Below, in pieces: positions 16,287-24,768 of a stretch of DNA of 64,000 bases. Within the stretch, counting starts at the first letter, position 1, and every line of letters starts with the position of its first letter. The notes below the pieces were generated by a model, which ran no database searches, was not told the DNA's origin, and saw only the letters and a program-made list of their open reading frames with translations. The stretch is from Winogradskyella flava (GTDB lineage: Bacteria; Bacteroidota; Bacteroidia; Flavobacteriales; Flavobacteriaceae), in the NCBI RefSeq assembly GCF_014243395.1, contig NZ_JACLCP010000002.1, forward strand, positions 434,001 to 498,000. Direction: 5' to 3'. The translations under genes and the position numbers were made by a program.

Positions 16287-16314
16287 AAAGAGCCTGCAAA
16301 TGCAGGCTCTTTTT
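16285..16314. terminator. Bidirectional intrinsic terminator
   Basis: AAAAAGAGCCTGCA, a two-base loop, then TGCAGGCTCTTTTT: a 14-bp stem with A-run and T-run. It serves the small membrane protein pair on the plus strand and ettA on the minus strand. Confidence 0.9.
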
Positions 16315-16335
16315 ATATTGTAGTACATGTTGAAA

Positions 16336-18027
16336 CTACCTCACTAACTTCTTATACTTAATACGTTTCGGCATTAAATCACCACCTAAACGCTTCTTTT
16401 TATTTTCTTCATAATCACTAAAACCACCTTCAAAAAAGTAAACTTGAGAATCACCCTCAAACGCTAAAATATGTGTACAAATACGATCTAAGAACCATCT
16501 ATCGTGACTAATCACTACGGCACAACCAGCAAAGTTCTCCAAGCCTTCTTCTAATGCCCTTAATGTATTGACATCTAAGTCATTAGTTGGCTCATCCAAA
16601 AGCAATACATTACCCTCTTCTTTAAGTGTCATTGCTAAGTGTAAACGGTTGCGCTCTCCCCCAGAAAGTAGCTTTACCTTTTTATTTTGTTCACTGCCAG
16701 AGAAATTAAAGCGGCTTAAATACGCTCTAGAATTCACTTGCTTTCCTCCCATCATAACAAGCTCTTGCTCATCGCTAAAGTTTTGCCATATTGATTTTTC
16801 TGGATCTATATTAGAATGTTTCTGATCAACATAAGCAATCTGTGCAGTGTCACCTACTTTAAACTCGCCTTTATCCGGAGCTTCCTCCCCCATTATCATT
16901 CGAAAGATTGTTGTTTTACCTGCTCCATTTGGTCCAATAACACCAACAATGCCTGCTTGTGGTAGGTTAAAATTTAAATCATCATAGAGTAATTTATCTT
17001 CATAACCTTTTGCAACACCAACCGCTTCAATAACATTTGTACCTAATCGTGGACCATTTGGTATATAGATTTCAAGTTTTTCGTCAAGTTGTTTTTGATC
17101 TTGGCTCATTAACTTGTCATAATTCTTTAAACGTGCTTTTTGCTTCGTTTGGCGTCCTTTTGCACCTTGCCTCACCCAGTCTAGCTCACGTTCTAAAGTC
17201 TTCTGACGTTTAGATGCCGTTTTGCTCTCTTGAGCTAGTCGCTTTGATTTCTGATCTAACCAAGACGAATAATTACCTTTCCAAGGAATACCTTCGCCTC
17301 TATCGAGTTCTAAAATCCAACCCGCAACATTGTCTAAGAAATATCTATCGTGCGTAACTGCTATAACCGTCCCTTTATATTGCGCCAAATGATGCTCTAA
17401 CCAATGTACCGATTCTGCATCTAAATGGTTGGTAGGCTCGTCTAATAATAACACATCAGGCTCTTGTAATAATAATCGACACAATGCCACACGACGACGC
17501 TCACCACCTGAAAGCACACCTATCTTTTTGTCACTGTCTGGAGTGCGCAAAGCATCCATTGCTATTTCTAGTTTTGTATCTAATTCCCATGCGTTAGCGG
17601 CATCTATTTGATCTTGGAGCTCTGCTTGACGATTCATAAGCTTTTCCATCTTATCAGGATCACTGTAGACCTCTTCAAGGCCGAATTGATCATTGATGCT
17701 ATTATACTCATCAAGGATGGCGACTGTTTCGGCAGCACCTTCACGAACCACTTCCATCACAGTTTTATTATCATCTAATTGCGGTTCTTGTTCCAAATAG
17801 CCAACAGTGTAGCCAGGCTTAAAAACTACATCACCTTGATAGTTCTTATCAACTCCAGCAATAATTTTAAGTAGAGTAGACTTACCAGAACCATTAAGGC
17901 CTAATATTCCAATCTTGGCGCCATAAAAAAAGCTTAAATAGATATTTTTTAAAACTGGTGTATTGGCTGATTGAAATGTCTTGGTTACACCAGACATAGA
18001 GAAGATTATTTGCTTATCATCACTCAT
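16336..18027 (-). CDS. ettA: Energy-dependent translational throttle protein EttA (ABC-F)
   Basis: 563 aa, two ABC ATPase domains and no membrane segments. The first Walker A is GLNGSGKSTLL, with signature LSGGERRRVALCRLL and Walker B VLLLDEPTNHLDAES. The linker is arm-rich and basic (RQKTLERELDWVRQGAKGRQ). The second Walker A is GPNGAGKTTIFRMI, with LSGGERNRLHLAM and LLLDEPTNDLD. Length and the PNGPRLGTNVIEA region match EttA, which binds the ribosomal E site and gates entry into elongation according to ATP/ADP. Its ATG overlaps by one base the stop of the CAL67264-like gene, so the two are translationally coupled. Confidence 0.95.
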   Translation of the reverse strand: MSDDKQIIFSMSGVTKTFQSANTPVLKNIYLSFFYGAKIGILGLNGSGKSTLLKIIAGVDKNYQGDVVFKPGYTVGYLEQEPQLDDNKTVMEVVREGAAETVAILDEYNSINDQFGLEEVYSDPDKMEKLMNRQAELQDQIDAANAWELDTKLEIAMDALRTPDSDKKIGVLSGGERRRVALCRLLLQEPDVLLLDEPTNHLDAESVHWLEHHLAQYKGTVIAVTHDRYFLDNVAGWILELDRGEGIPWKGNYSSWLDQKSKRLAQESKTASKRQKTLERELDWVRQGAKGRQTKQKARLKNYDKLMSQDQKQLDEKLEIYIPNGPRLGTNVIEAVGVAKGYEDKLLYDDLNFNLPQAGIVGVIGPNGAGKTTIFRMIMGEEAPDKGEFKVGDTAQIAYVDQKHSNIDPEKSIWQNFSDEQELVMMGGKQVNSRAYLSRFNFSGSEQNKKVKLLSGGERNRLHLAMTLKEEGNVLLLDEPTNDLDVNTLRALEEGLENFAGCAVVISHDRWFLDRICTHILAFEGDSQVYFFEGGFSDYEENKKKRLGGDLMPKRIKYKKLVR

Positions 18028-18209
18028 TATACACGTCCTTTTAAAGCGTTAAACACCCAAGCAATCGCAAAAAAACCAAATCCTACAGTCGCAAAACCCC
18101 ATCCAGCAACATCATCGTACCTGTAAGCACCCATTAGTATTAATATTACTCCCATAACTAACATAAGTATTGTTGCCCATGCTAGTACCGTATTTTTATT
18201 CATCGCCAT
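18027..18209 (-). CDS. CAL67264-like small membrane protein
   Basis: 60 aa with two hydrophobic helices (VLAWATILMLVMGVILILMG and GWGFATVGFGFFAIAWVFNAL) ending in LKGRV. It matches my memory of the flavobacterial CAL67264 family of small membrane proteins, which is commonly found just before ettA. The start may be the ATG at 18209 or the one at 18203 (MNKNTVLAW), which looks more like the family. It shares a base with the ettA start codon. Function is unknown. Confidence 0.8.
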   Translation of the reverse strand: MAMNKNTVLAWATILMLVMGVILILMGAYRYDDVAGWGFATVGFGFFAIAWVFNALKGRV

Positions 18210-18264
18210 AATCGTATTCTTAATTTTAGATAGTTAGTTAAAAACAAATATCGTGAAATAAACT

Positions 18265-18294
18265 AAAAAAGCATCTTAATTTTAAGATGCTTTT
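18265..18294 (-). terminator. Intrinsic terminator after the pirin operon
   Basis: AAAAAAGCATCTT, a short AT loop, then AAGATGCTTTT. The stem has flanking A and T runs and lies 25 bases downstream of the minus-strand pirin stop. It separates that operon from the CAL67264-ettA unit. Confidence 0.85.
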
Positions 18295-18319
18295 CTACCA
18301 TTAACCAATTGGCAACAAT

Positions 18320-19036
18320 CTAATTCATTGGTACTTCAACAATTACCAATTCTGAATTCGTTTTAGATGTTATAGAAACTTGCCTTCCTTCATAAACACC
18401 TATTGCATCTCTTTTGCCTAAACTATTATCGTTAATATCTATTTGCCCATCAACAACGAAGACATATAGTCCATTAGTTTCAGACTTTAAATCAATATCA
18501 ATAGACTTGTCCGAATCTAGATTTGTTCTATAAATATAGGCTTGTTGACTTATAGGCAGTGCATTGTTCTCTACTTTGTCTTTTGGCGCGACAACAGTTT
18601 GTAATTGATTCTTTCTTCCTTCTTCTGGAAATTGACGCTGTTCATAATTCGGCTTAACACTAGTTTCTTCCGGAATTATCCATAATTGAAGAAAATTAAC
18701 CTCATCTGTTTTACTATCGTTAAATTCTGAATGTGTTAACCCAGTACCTGCACTCATTACTTGCACCTCACCAACTTCGATAGCACGTTTATTTCCCATG
18801 CTGTCTTTGTGTGACAATGCACCTTTTAAAGGAATGGAAATAATTTCCATGTTTTGATGTGGATGCGTACCAAATCCCATTTTTGGCTGTACAACGTCAT
18901 CGTTTAAAACGCGTAGCATGCCAAAATTCATGCGTTCTGGATTTTGATAGCTTCCGAAGCTAAATGAATGATGTGACTTTAACCAACCATGATCCGCATA
19001 GCCTCTAGTATCCGATTTGTGAATTATTGTTTTCAT
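18320..19036 (-). CDS. Pirin-family protein (YhhW-like)
   Basis: 238 aa, bicupin. The N-terminal cupin holds the metal-ligand motif THPHQNMEIISIPLKG, with a later GTGLTHSEFN. Length and the opening HKSDTRGYADHGWLKSHHSFSF match the bacterial YhhW-type pirins, some of which have quercetin 2,3-dioxygenase activity; others act as redox-sensitive partners. It is the last gene of the DoxX-FMN reductase-GNAT-MarR-pirin-pirin series. Two palindromic repeats lie between the two pirin genes. Confidence 0.9.
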   Translation of the reverse strand: MKTIIHKSDTRGYADHGWLKSHHSFSFGSYQNPERMNFGMLRVLNDDVVQPKMGFGTHPHQNMEIISIPLKGALSHKDSMGNKRAIEVGEVQVMSAGTGLTHSEFNDSKTDEVNFLQLWIIPEETSVKPNYEQRQFPEEGRKNQLQTVVAPKDKVENNALPISQQAYIYRTNLDSDKSIDIDLKSETNGLYVFVVDGQIDINDNSLGKRDAIGVYEGRQVSITSKTNSELVIVEVPMN

Positions 19037-19039
19037 AAT

Positions 19040-19112
19040 ATTGCCTGCGAAAGCAGGTATCTTTTTAATTAAACTTTAATTTATTTAGGTCTTGACTGCG
19101 CTCGACCTGACA
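19040..19112. repeat. Pair of palindromic repeats between the two pirin genes
   Basis: The copy at 19040-19062 has stem CCTGC/GCAGG and edge TATCT. The copy at 19086-19112 has stem AGGTC/GACCT and edge TGACAT. Their outer edges (RTATCT and, inverted, TGTCA) resemble those of the TGTCAT-type palindromes around the GIY-YIG gene, so I place them in the same broad class. Confidence 0.5.
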
Positions 19113-19123
19113 TTAATTTAAAC

Positions 19124-19996
19124 TTAGTTTACTGGAAGAAATCCCATCTTTCCCATTTGGTAATCTCGCATAGCTTCCAGCAGCTCTGTTTGTGTATTCA
19201 TAACGTATGGTCCATAAGTTGCTACTTCTTCATGTAATGGTTCTCCTGAAAGAAATAGTAATAGACTATTAGTCTCAGCTTCAATTGTGAAACCTTCTCC
19301 GTCTTGATTGAATTGAATGAGCTGATTCTTATCCAATTCTAAAACAGTCGAGTTATTAACTCTTGCTTTCCCTTTTAATAGGTACAACATCCCTTGATGT
19401 AAATCAGAAAATGGAAAGGACTCCACTCCATCTGATTTCGCTTCAATCATAAAAGCATTTACTGATGTTTGGGTTGCAATTCTTCCATAAGTTTGATGCA
19501 ATTCGCCTGCGATAATTCTTGTATCTATTTTACGATCATCAGAAGTGACGACTCTAAAATCTGCATACGTTGTATGCTGATAATTTGCTTCCATCATCTT
19601 CTTTTCAGCCGGAAGATTTAACCATAGCTGAATGCCTTCTATAATCCCACCTTTTTCCACAAAGTCTTTTGTTGGTCCTTCGGCATGGACTATACCTCTG
19701 CCTGCAGTTGTCCACTGCACATCTCCAGCTTTCACTACGCTCTCATTTCCCAGCGAATCACGATGTAGTTGCTCTCCCTGAACTAAAAATGTAACTGGCT
19801 CAAATCCTCTATGTGGATGCGGACCTAAATCGAATGGATTGCTTTTATCACTAATTTCGTAAGGTCCATAATGATGCAGTAGTATAAATGGATCTACCAT
19901 ATCTATACCTTGCGTAGGTAATGGTTGACGCAACCTAATTGATCCCATATTAACGAAATCACTTCGTCCTACTCTTTTTATAGAATTTAATCTCAT
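19124..19996 (-). CDS. Pirin-family protein
   Basis: 290 aa, bicupin. The metal-binding motif is LGPHPHRGFEPVTFLVQGE, followed by TTAGRGIVHAEGPT and then WLNLPAEKKMM, all typical of full-length pirins. A second cupin occupies the C-terminal half. Pirins are Fe-binding, respond to redox state or electrophiles, and sometimes act as quercetinases. The ATG lies 15 bases after a perfect palindrome that also resembles a site upstream of the doxX gene, suggesting MarR control of an internal promoter for the two pirins. Confidence 0.9.
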   Translation of the reverse strand: MRLNSIKRVGRSDFVNMGSIRLRQPLPTQGIDMVDPFILLHHYGPYEISDKSNPFDLGPHPHRGFEPVTFLVQGEQLHRDSLGNESVVKAGDVQWTTAGRGIVHAEGPTKDFVEKGGIIEGIQLWLNLPAEKKMMEANYQHTTYADFRVVTSDDRKIDTRIIAGELHQTYGRIATQTSVNAFMIEAKSDGVESFPFSDLHQGMLYLLKGKARVNNSTVLELDKNQLIQFNQDGEGFTIEAETNSLLLFLSGEPLHEEVATYGPYVMNTQTELLEAMRDYQMGKMGFLPVN

Positions 19997-20011
19997 TTTA
20001 TTTTTCTTTTA

Positions 20012-20031
20012 ATAGTTTCCATGGAAACTAT
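20012..20031. promoter_or_regulatory. Palindrome, candidate MarR operator upstream of pirins
   Basis: Two 9-base arms, ATAGTTTCC and GGAAACTAT, separated by AT. The core TTCC-N2-GGAA is the same as in the palindrome upstream of doxX. It lies between the marR stop and the pirin ATG at 19996. Confidence 0.6.
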
Positions 20032-20049
20032 TTGGTTAAAAAAATACGC

Positions 20050-20487
20050 TTAGCGCATTTTATCCAATAAATCACTTAATTGTTTTGCTTCTTCTTCGTT
20101 CAAATTCTTAAGTAATTCCTTATTTAAATTATTGGGTATGGATTCTAATAAATCTTTCCCGTTTTGTGTTATTACAATTTTTACAACACGTCTATCATGC
20201 TCCGACGGAAGGCGTTCTATATAATTTTTAGCACAAAGTTTATCCATTAAACGCGTAGCGTTTGGTGAACGCTCAATCATTCTGTCCTTAATCGTTTGAA
20301 CTTTTAAGGGTTCTCCGGCACCACGTAATATTCTTAAGATATTATATTGTTGTGGTGAAATTCCAAAGTCTTTAAAAAACTCATTCTGGCAACTTGTAAT
20401 CCAATTTGCCGTATATATAATATTGAGTAATGCTTTTACTCGATTATTTGGAAATGTTGAATTGATATCTTTGGCTAAGTCTCCCAT
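20050..20487 (-). CDS. MarR-family transcriptional regulator
   Basis: 145 aa, a single MarR winged-helix protein. The helix-turn-helix region is LKVQTIKDRMIERSPNATRL followed by MDKLCAKNYIERLPS, and the wing is SEHDRRVVKIVITQNG. A Cys in the N-terminal helix (TSCQNEF) could be a thiol sensor, as in quinone- or peroxide-sensing MarR proteins, but this is inference. It starts two bases downstream of the GNAT stop inside the doxX operon. Two TTCC-N2-GGAA palindromes at the operon's start and before the pirins are its likely targets. Confidence 0.9.
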   Translation of the reverse strand: MGDLAKDINSTFPNNRVKALLNIIYTANWITSCQNEFFKDFGISPQQYNILRILRGAGEPLKVQTIKDRMIERSPNATRLMDKLCAKNYIERLPSEHDRRVVKIVITQNGKDLLESIPNNLNKELLKNLNEEEAKQLSDLLDKMR

Positions 20488-20488
20488 A

Positions 20489-20770
20489 TTAGAATCTTAC
20501 ATCATTATATTCACTTTTCTTTTTGAAAACCGCATTGGCAAAAGGACAGAGCGGCATAATTTTAAGATTATTTGCTCTAGCATATGCTACAGAAGCCTCA
20601 ACCAATTTATAACCTATACCTTGACCTTTTAAAGATGCATCGACCTCAGTATGATCTATTATTATTTTGTCAGACCCTGCATGACTATAGGTCATTAGGC
20701 CTAATTTTTTGCCATCAACTTCATAATAGAACTCACCTTTTTTATCGCTATCAGTTTGCTGAATTTCCAT
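20489..20770 (-). CDS. Short GNAT-like N-acetyltransferase (YjdJ type)
   Basis: 93 aa, the short GNAT class: a beta strand GKKLGLMTYSHAG, then IIIDHTEVDASLKGQGIGYKL with the acetyl-CoA loop Q-G-I-G, and the conserved end IMPLCPFANAVFKK. Relatives are small single-domain acetyltransferase-like proteins of unknown substrate; the conserved Cys near the end is typical. It is packed between the FMN reductase (two bases) and marR (one base), so all three are clearly co-transcribed. Confidence 0.88.
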   Translation of the reverse strand: MEIQQTDSDKKGEFYYEVDGKKLGLMTYSHAGSDKIIIDHTEVDASLKGQGIGYKLVEASVAYARANNLKIMPLCPFANAVFKKKSEYNDVRF

Positions 20771-20772
20771 AA

Positions 20773-21303
20773 TTATATACTTTCTTGAAATTGTTTTACC
20801 TCCTCCAAGAGTTGATTGTTTAGTTCATGATTGGTGATTTTTCCATCAGAAAAATTATCATTAAAGGATGGCAAACTAAAACTCCCAACAATGTTTCCAC
20901 CCATATATCCAAAACGCCCTTTCGCTATTTCTAGTCCTGTAGCTCCACCTCTAGCGCCTGGTGATGTTGCCATTAACAACATGGGTTTATCACTCCATAA
21001 TTTTCCGTCGATGCGCGACATCCAATCGAATAAATTCTTGAATACTGTGGCATAAGTTCCATTATGTTCTGCTAATGATAAAACGATACCGTCTGCTCCC
21101 CTAATTAAATTCAAAAACTTGTTTGCATTATCGGGTATACCATGAGATAATTCATAATCTATCCCATATAAAGGTAATTCAAAATTATTCAGATCCAGTA
21201 TATTAATATCTACATCATTTACTAAAGATGCTGCATAAATTGCTAATTTTTTATTTATAGATGTACTACTATTACTTCCTGCGAATGCTATAACTTTTTT
21301 CAT
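20773..21303 (-). CDS. NADPH-dependent FMN reductase / quinone reductase
   Basis: 176 aa, flavodoxin-like fold. The FMN phosphate loop is AGSNSSTSINKKLA near the N-terminus, and the flavin-contacting AEHNGTYATVFKNLFDW lies around residue 98. SPGARGGATGLEIAK follows. The family reduces FMN, quinones, azo or chromate compounds with NAD(P)H, usually as a dimer in the cytoplasm. In an operon with marR, doxX and two pirins it most likely detoxifies quinones or other electrophiles. Confidence 0.9.
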   Translation of the reverse strand: MKKVIAFAGSNSSTSINKKLAIYAASLVNDVDINILDLNNFELPLYGIDYELSHGIPDNANKFLNLIRGADGIVLSLAEHNGTYATVFKNLFDWMSRIDGKLWSDKPMLLMATSPGARGGATGLEIAKGRFGYMGGNIVGSFSLPSFNDNFSDGKITNHELNNQLLEEVKQFQESI

Positions 21304-21310
21304 AATGTCT

Positions 21311-21664
21311 TTAATTAATTCTTTTATAAAATATATACGATACTGATAACAACATTAAAGCCATTAATGCTCCCATATGTTCTCCATCACTAATCATATA
21401 ATGTGCGAAAAATGCTAGAATAAAAGCAAAGAAGAAACCTGAATACGCCCATTCTTTTAAAGTTTTTAGACCTGGTAACCAAAGCACTAAAATACCAATC
21501 AGTTTAATGATACCATAAGGATAAATCAAGTATGTTGGGTACCCAAAACTTGTAAAAGCGGTAGAAATTTCATCATGATTAAAAAAGTACATACTCACGG
21601 AGAATAGCATCATCAATGTTAATAATGATGTGGCCACGTAAAAAATAATCTTATCTCTTTTCAT
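21311..21664 (-). CDS. DoxX-like membrane protein
   Basis: 117 aa from the ATG at 21664 (MKRDKIIFYVATSLL); the longer frame to 21757 would translate through the promoter and operator. There are four hydrophobic helices, with the DoxX-like stretch YPYGIIKLIGILVLWLPG in the second. DoxX-family proteins sit in the inner membrane and are linked with thiol and redox homeostasis in several bacteria. It is the first gene of the operon, 7 bases before the FMN reductase. Confidence 0.85.
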   Translation of the reverse strand: MKRDKIIFYVATSLLTLMMLFSVSMYFFNHDEISTAFTSFGYPTYLIYPYGIIKLIGILVLWLPGLKTLKEWAYSGFFFAFILAFFAHYMISDGEHMGALMALMLLSVSYIFYKRIN

Positions 21665-21684
21665 AATATTGTTATTTGATAATT

Positions 21685-21724
21685 CAAATGTACGAATAAA
21701 AATTATATATTCCAAGGAATATAT
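21685..21724 (-). promoter_or_regulatory. doxX operon promoter overlapped by candidate MarR operator
   Basis: On the minus strand the -7 element TACATTTG occupies 21692-21685 and a -33 TTG lies at 21715-21713, with a 20-base spacer. The -33 element is inside a palindrome (21705-21724) with 9-base arms ATATATTCC and GGAATATAT separated by two bases. The core TTCC-N2-GGAA is shared with the palindrome at 20012-20031, so a bound dimer would block the polymerase. Confidence 0.6.
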
Positions 21725-21839
21725 TTCCATGTTATATATATTTAACAAATCATTCACTTTTTAATCCGTTGTTGGTTTCGTAAATTCGTGCAAATGAAAT
21801 ATTACATTCAATTTCAAAATATATCCACTTTCGTGGGCA

Positions 21840-23489
21840 ATGCATATGGATATCAAATTCAATAAAAACGAAGATCATAATAAACTTCTAGTCTCCGATT
21901 TAAAAAAACGTCTAGCTAAGGTGAAACTCGGTGGTGGAGAGAATAGTATAGAAAAGCACCGTGGTAAGGGAAAAATGACCGCTCGTGACCGTATCGACTA
22001 TTTATTAGACCCAAAATCTAAATCCATAGAAATTGGTGCTTTTGCAGGAGAAGATATGTATAAAGCGTATGGAGGATGTCCATCTGGCGGTGTTGTTATA
22101 AAAATAGGATACGTAAAAGGTAAACAATGTATAGTTGTAGCTAATGATGCTACAGTTAAAGCAGGTGCCTGGTTTCCAATTACAGGTAAAAAGAATTTAA
22201 GAGCTCAAGAGATTGCTATAGAAAATCGCTTACCAATTATCTACCTTGTTGATAGTGCTGGCGTTTTTCTACCAATGCAAGACGAAATTTTCCCAGATAA
22301 AGAACATTTTGGACGCATCTTTAGAAACAATGCAGTTATGAGCAGTATGGGAATAACCCAAATTGCGGCTGTTATGGGTAGCTGTGTCGCCGGTGGTGCC
22401 TACTTGCCTATAATGAGTGATGAAGCACTTATCGTTGACAAAACAGGAAGTATTTTTCTAGCTGGAAGTTATTTGGTCAAGGCTGCTATTGGCGAGACTA
22501 TTGATAATGAAACCCTAGGTGGCGCCACAACACATTGTGAAATTTCTGGTGTAACAGACTACAAGGCTAAAGATGATAAGGATGCCCTTGATAAAATTAA
22601 GAACATCGTAGACAAGATCGGTGATTTTGATAAAGCAGGCTACAATAGAATTAAAGCCAGTAAGCCCGAAGAAAATCCAGATGATATTTATGGAATTCTG
22701 CCTAAAAGTAGGGCCGATCAATACGACATGAATGACATCATAAAACGTTTGGTTGATAATTCAGAATTTGAAGAGTATAAAGCTGGCTACGGACGAACTA
22801 TTATTACTGGTTATGCGCGCATAGATGGTTGGGCCGTTGGCATCGTGGCCAACCAAAGACATATAGTAAAGACCAAAGGTGCTAAGACCAAACCAAGCGA
22901 AATGCAATTCGGAGGTGTGATTTATAACGATTCTGCCGATAAGGCTACACGTTTTATTGCTAATTGTAACCAAAAGAAAATTCCATTAGTGTTTTTACAA
23001 GATGTTACAGGCTTTATGGTTGGAAGCAAATCGGAGCATGGAGGCATCATTAAGGATGGTGCAAAAATGGTAAATGCCGTGAGTAATTCTGTAGTGCCAA
23101 AATTCACGATTGTTATTGGAAATAGTTATGGCGCGGGAAATTATGCCATGTGTGGTAAGGCTTATGATCCCAGATTGATTGTGGCATGGCCAAGTGCAGA
23201 ATTAGCTGTAATGAGTGGGAACTCTGCTGCCAAAGTCTTATTGCAGATTGAAACGGCTTCACTTAAAAAGAAAGGCGAAACCATTACAAAAGAAAAGGAA
23301 GAAGAACTATTCAACAAAATAAAGGACAGATACGATAATCAAGTGTCCCCATATTACGCCGCAGCTCGACTTTGGACTGATGGTGTCATTGATCCTCTAG
23401 ACACGAGAACTTGGATTAGCATGGGAATCGAAGCAGCCAACCACGCTCCTATTGAAAGACCTTTTAATTTAGGGGTGTTGCAAGTCTAA
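21840..23489 (+). CDS. Acyl-CoA carboxylase beta subunit (carboxyltransferase)
   Basis: 549 aa, biotin-dependent carboxyltransferase with two crotonase-like halves. The acyl-CoA side has GAFAGEDMYKAYGG, VDSAGVFLPMQDEIFPD and the oxyanion region MGSCVAGGAYLP. The carboxybiotin side has QDVTGFMVGSKSEHGGIIK and VIGNSYGAGNYAMCG. Length and the FLPMQDEIFPD motif fit methylcrotonoyl-CoA carboxylase (leucine degradation) or a propionyl-CoA type. No alpha (biotin) subunit is nearby, so specificity stays open. The MFS gene starts two bases after the stop. Confidence 0.88.
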   Translation: MHMDIKFNKNEDHNKLLVSDLKKRLAKVKLGGGENSIEKHRGKGKMTARDRIDYLLDPKSKSIEIGAFAGEDMYKAYGGCPSGGVVIKIGYVKGKQCIVVANDATVKAGAWFPITGKKNLRAQEIAIENRLPIIYLVDSAGVFLPMQDEIFPDKEHFGRIFRNNAVMSSMGITQIAAVMGSCVAGGAYLPIMSDEALIVDKTGSIFLAGSYLVKAAIGETIDNETLGGATTHCEISGVTDYKAKDDKDALDKIKNIVDKIGDFDKAGYNRIKASKPEENPDDIYGILPKSRADQYDMNDIIKRLVDNSEFEEYKAGYGRTIITGYARIDGWAVGIVANQRHIVKTKGAKTKPSEMQFGGVIYNDSADKATRFIANCNQKKIPLVFLQDVTGFMVGSKSEHGGIIKDGAKMVNAVSNSVVPKFTIVIGNSYGAGNYAMCGKAYDPRLIVAWPSAELAVMSGNSAAKVLLQIETASLKKKGETITKEKEEELFNKIKDRYDNQVSPYYAAARLWTDGVIDPLDTRTWISMGIEAANHAPIERPFNLGVLQV

Positions 23490-23490
23490 G

Positions 23491-24768
23491 ATGCAACAAG
23501 ACACCAATCAAAAACAGCCTCTGTATGTTATAATATTATTGATATTAGCAGCAGAGGCTGTTTTTATTTTGCCCTTTGTTTTACAACGTATTTTTAGAAC
23601 AACTTTCCTAGAGTCTTTCGATATAAGTCAGACTGAGTTGGGAAGTTGTTTTTCAGTTTACGGTACCGTAGCCTTAGTGTCTTATTTATTTGGCGGACCA
23701 CTAGCAGATCGATTTAAACCCAATATATTGATGTCCGTAGCTCTAATGCTTACTGCATTGGGCGGATTTTATTTAGCAACTTATCCATCGCTTTCTCATC
23801 TTCATTTTCTCTACGGTTTTTGGGGGTTTACAACAATATTTTTATTCTGGGCAGCTATGATAAAAGCGACTAGAATTTGGGGAGGTAAAGACAAACAAGG
23901 TATCGCTTTCGGGTTTTTGGATGGAGGACGAGGTTTGGTTGCTGCTTTATTTGGGTCTGTTGGCGTTTTAATTTTTTCATTATTCATTACAAAAGATATC
24001 GAACTCACATCAATTGAAGAACGGCGCATTGCATTTAAGGAAGTGATAACATATACTTCCATTGCAATAATGTTTATAGGCATTATTGTCTTTTTCCTTT
24101 TGAAGTTCTCTGAAGTAGAAAAGATAAATTCTGAAAAGCCATCGAAATTATTGACTTTAGATAATTTTAAATTAGTCATGAAGTTTAAAGCCGTTTGGTT
24201 ACTCATGATTATCATTCTGTGCGCTTACTACGGTTATAAAATGACAGATCTTTTTAGCCAATATGCTGAACAGGTCATGAACTACAATAAGATTGAGGCT
24301 GCTAAAGTTGGCACTTATTTATTATATATGCGACCAGTCATTGGTGTAGTCATTGGTTTATTAGCAGATAGAACTAGAGCTTCCATTTGGATTGTTGTTG
24401 GATTTCTATTAATGACCATAACTAGTCTTATTTTTTACCTTGGAATTATTAATGATTCCAAAACACTTCTCTTTATACTTTCAATTGGGACGATGGCTTT
24501 AGGGGTCTACTCCGCTCGTGTTTTATATTTTGCAACGTTAGAAGAAGCTAAAATTCCATTAGCAGTAACAGGAACTGCTGTCGGCTTTATATCAATAGTG
24601 GGTTATACACCAGATATTTTTGCAGGTTTATTAATGGGTTATTTCTTGGACGCTAATGAAGGGGCTTTAGGCTTACGGCATGCCTTTGGTGTGATGGGAG
24701 TATTTACATTCGTTGGATTAGTAGCTTCGTATTTATTTTATAGGCATTCGATATCAAAATCTGTTTAG
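23491..24768 (+). CDS. MFS transporter
   Basis: 425 aa with twelve hydrophobic segments. The loop 2-3 signature is GGPLADRFKPNILM, repeated weakly in the second half as GLLADRTRASIWIV. Helix 5 holds GFLDGGRGLVAALFGSVG, similar to organic-anion and nitrate-type carriers. The substrate cannot be named. It starts two bases after the carboxylase gene and ends with a 4-base overlap against the convergent peptidase gene. Co-transcription suggests uptake or export of an organic acid linked to acyl-CoA metabolism, but this is a guess. Confidence 0.88.
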   Translation: MQQDTNQKQPLYVIILLILAAEAVFILPFVLQRIFRTTFLESFDISQTELGSCFSVYGTVALVSYLFGGPLADRFKPNILMSVALMLTALGGFYLATYPSLSHLHFLYGFWGFTTIFLFWAAMIKATRIWGGKDKQGIAFGFLDGGRGLVAALFGSVGVLIFSLFITKDIELTSIEERRIAFKEVITYTSIAIMFIGIIVFFLLKFSEVEKINSEKPSKLLTLDNFKLVMKFKAVWLLMIIILCAYYGYKMTDLFSQYAEQVMNYNKIEAAKVGTYLLYMRPVIGVVIGLLADRTRASIWIVVGFLLMTITSLIFYLGIINDSKTLLFILSIGTMALGVYSARVLYFATLEEAKIPLAVTGTAVGFISIVGYTPDIFAGLLMGYFLDANEGALGLRHAFGVMGVFTFVGLVASYLFYRHSISKSV

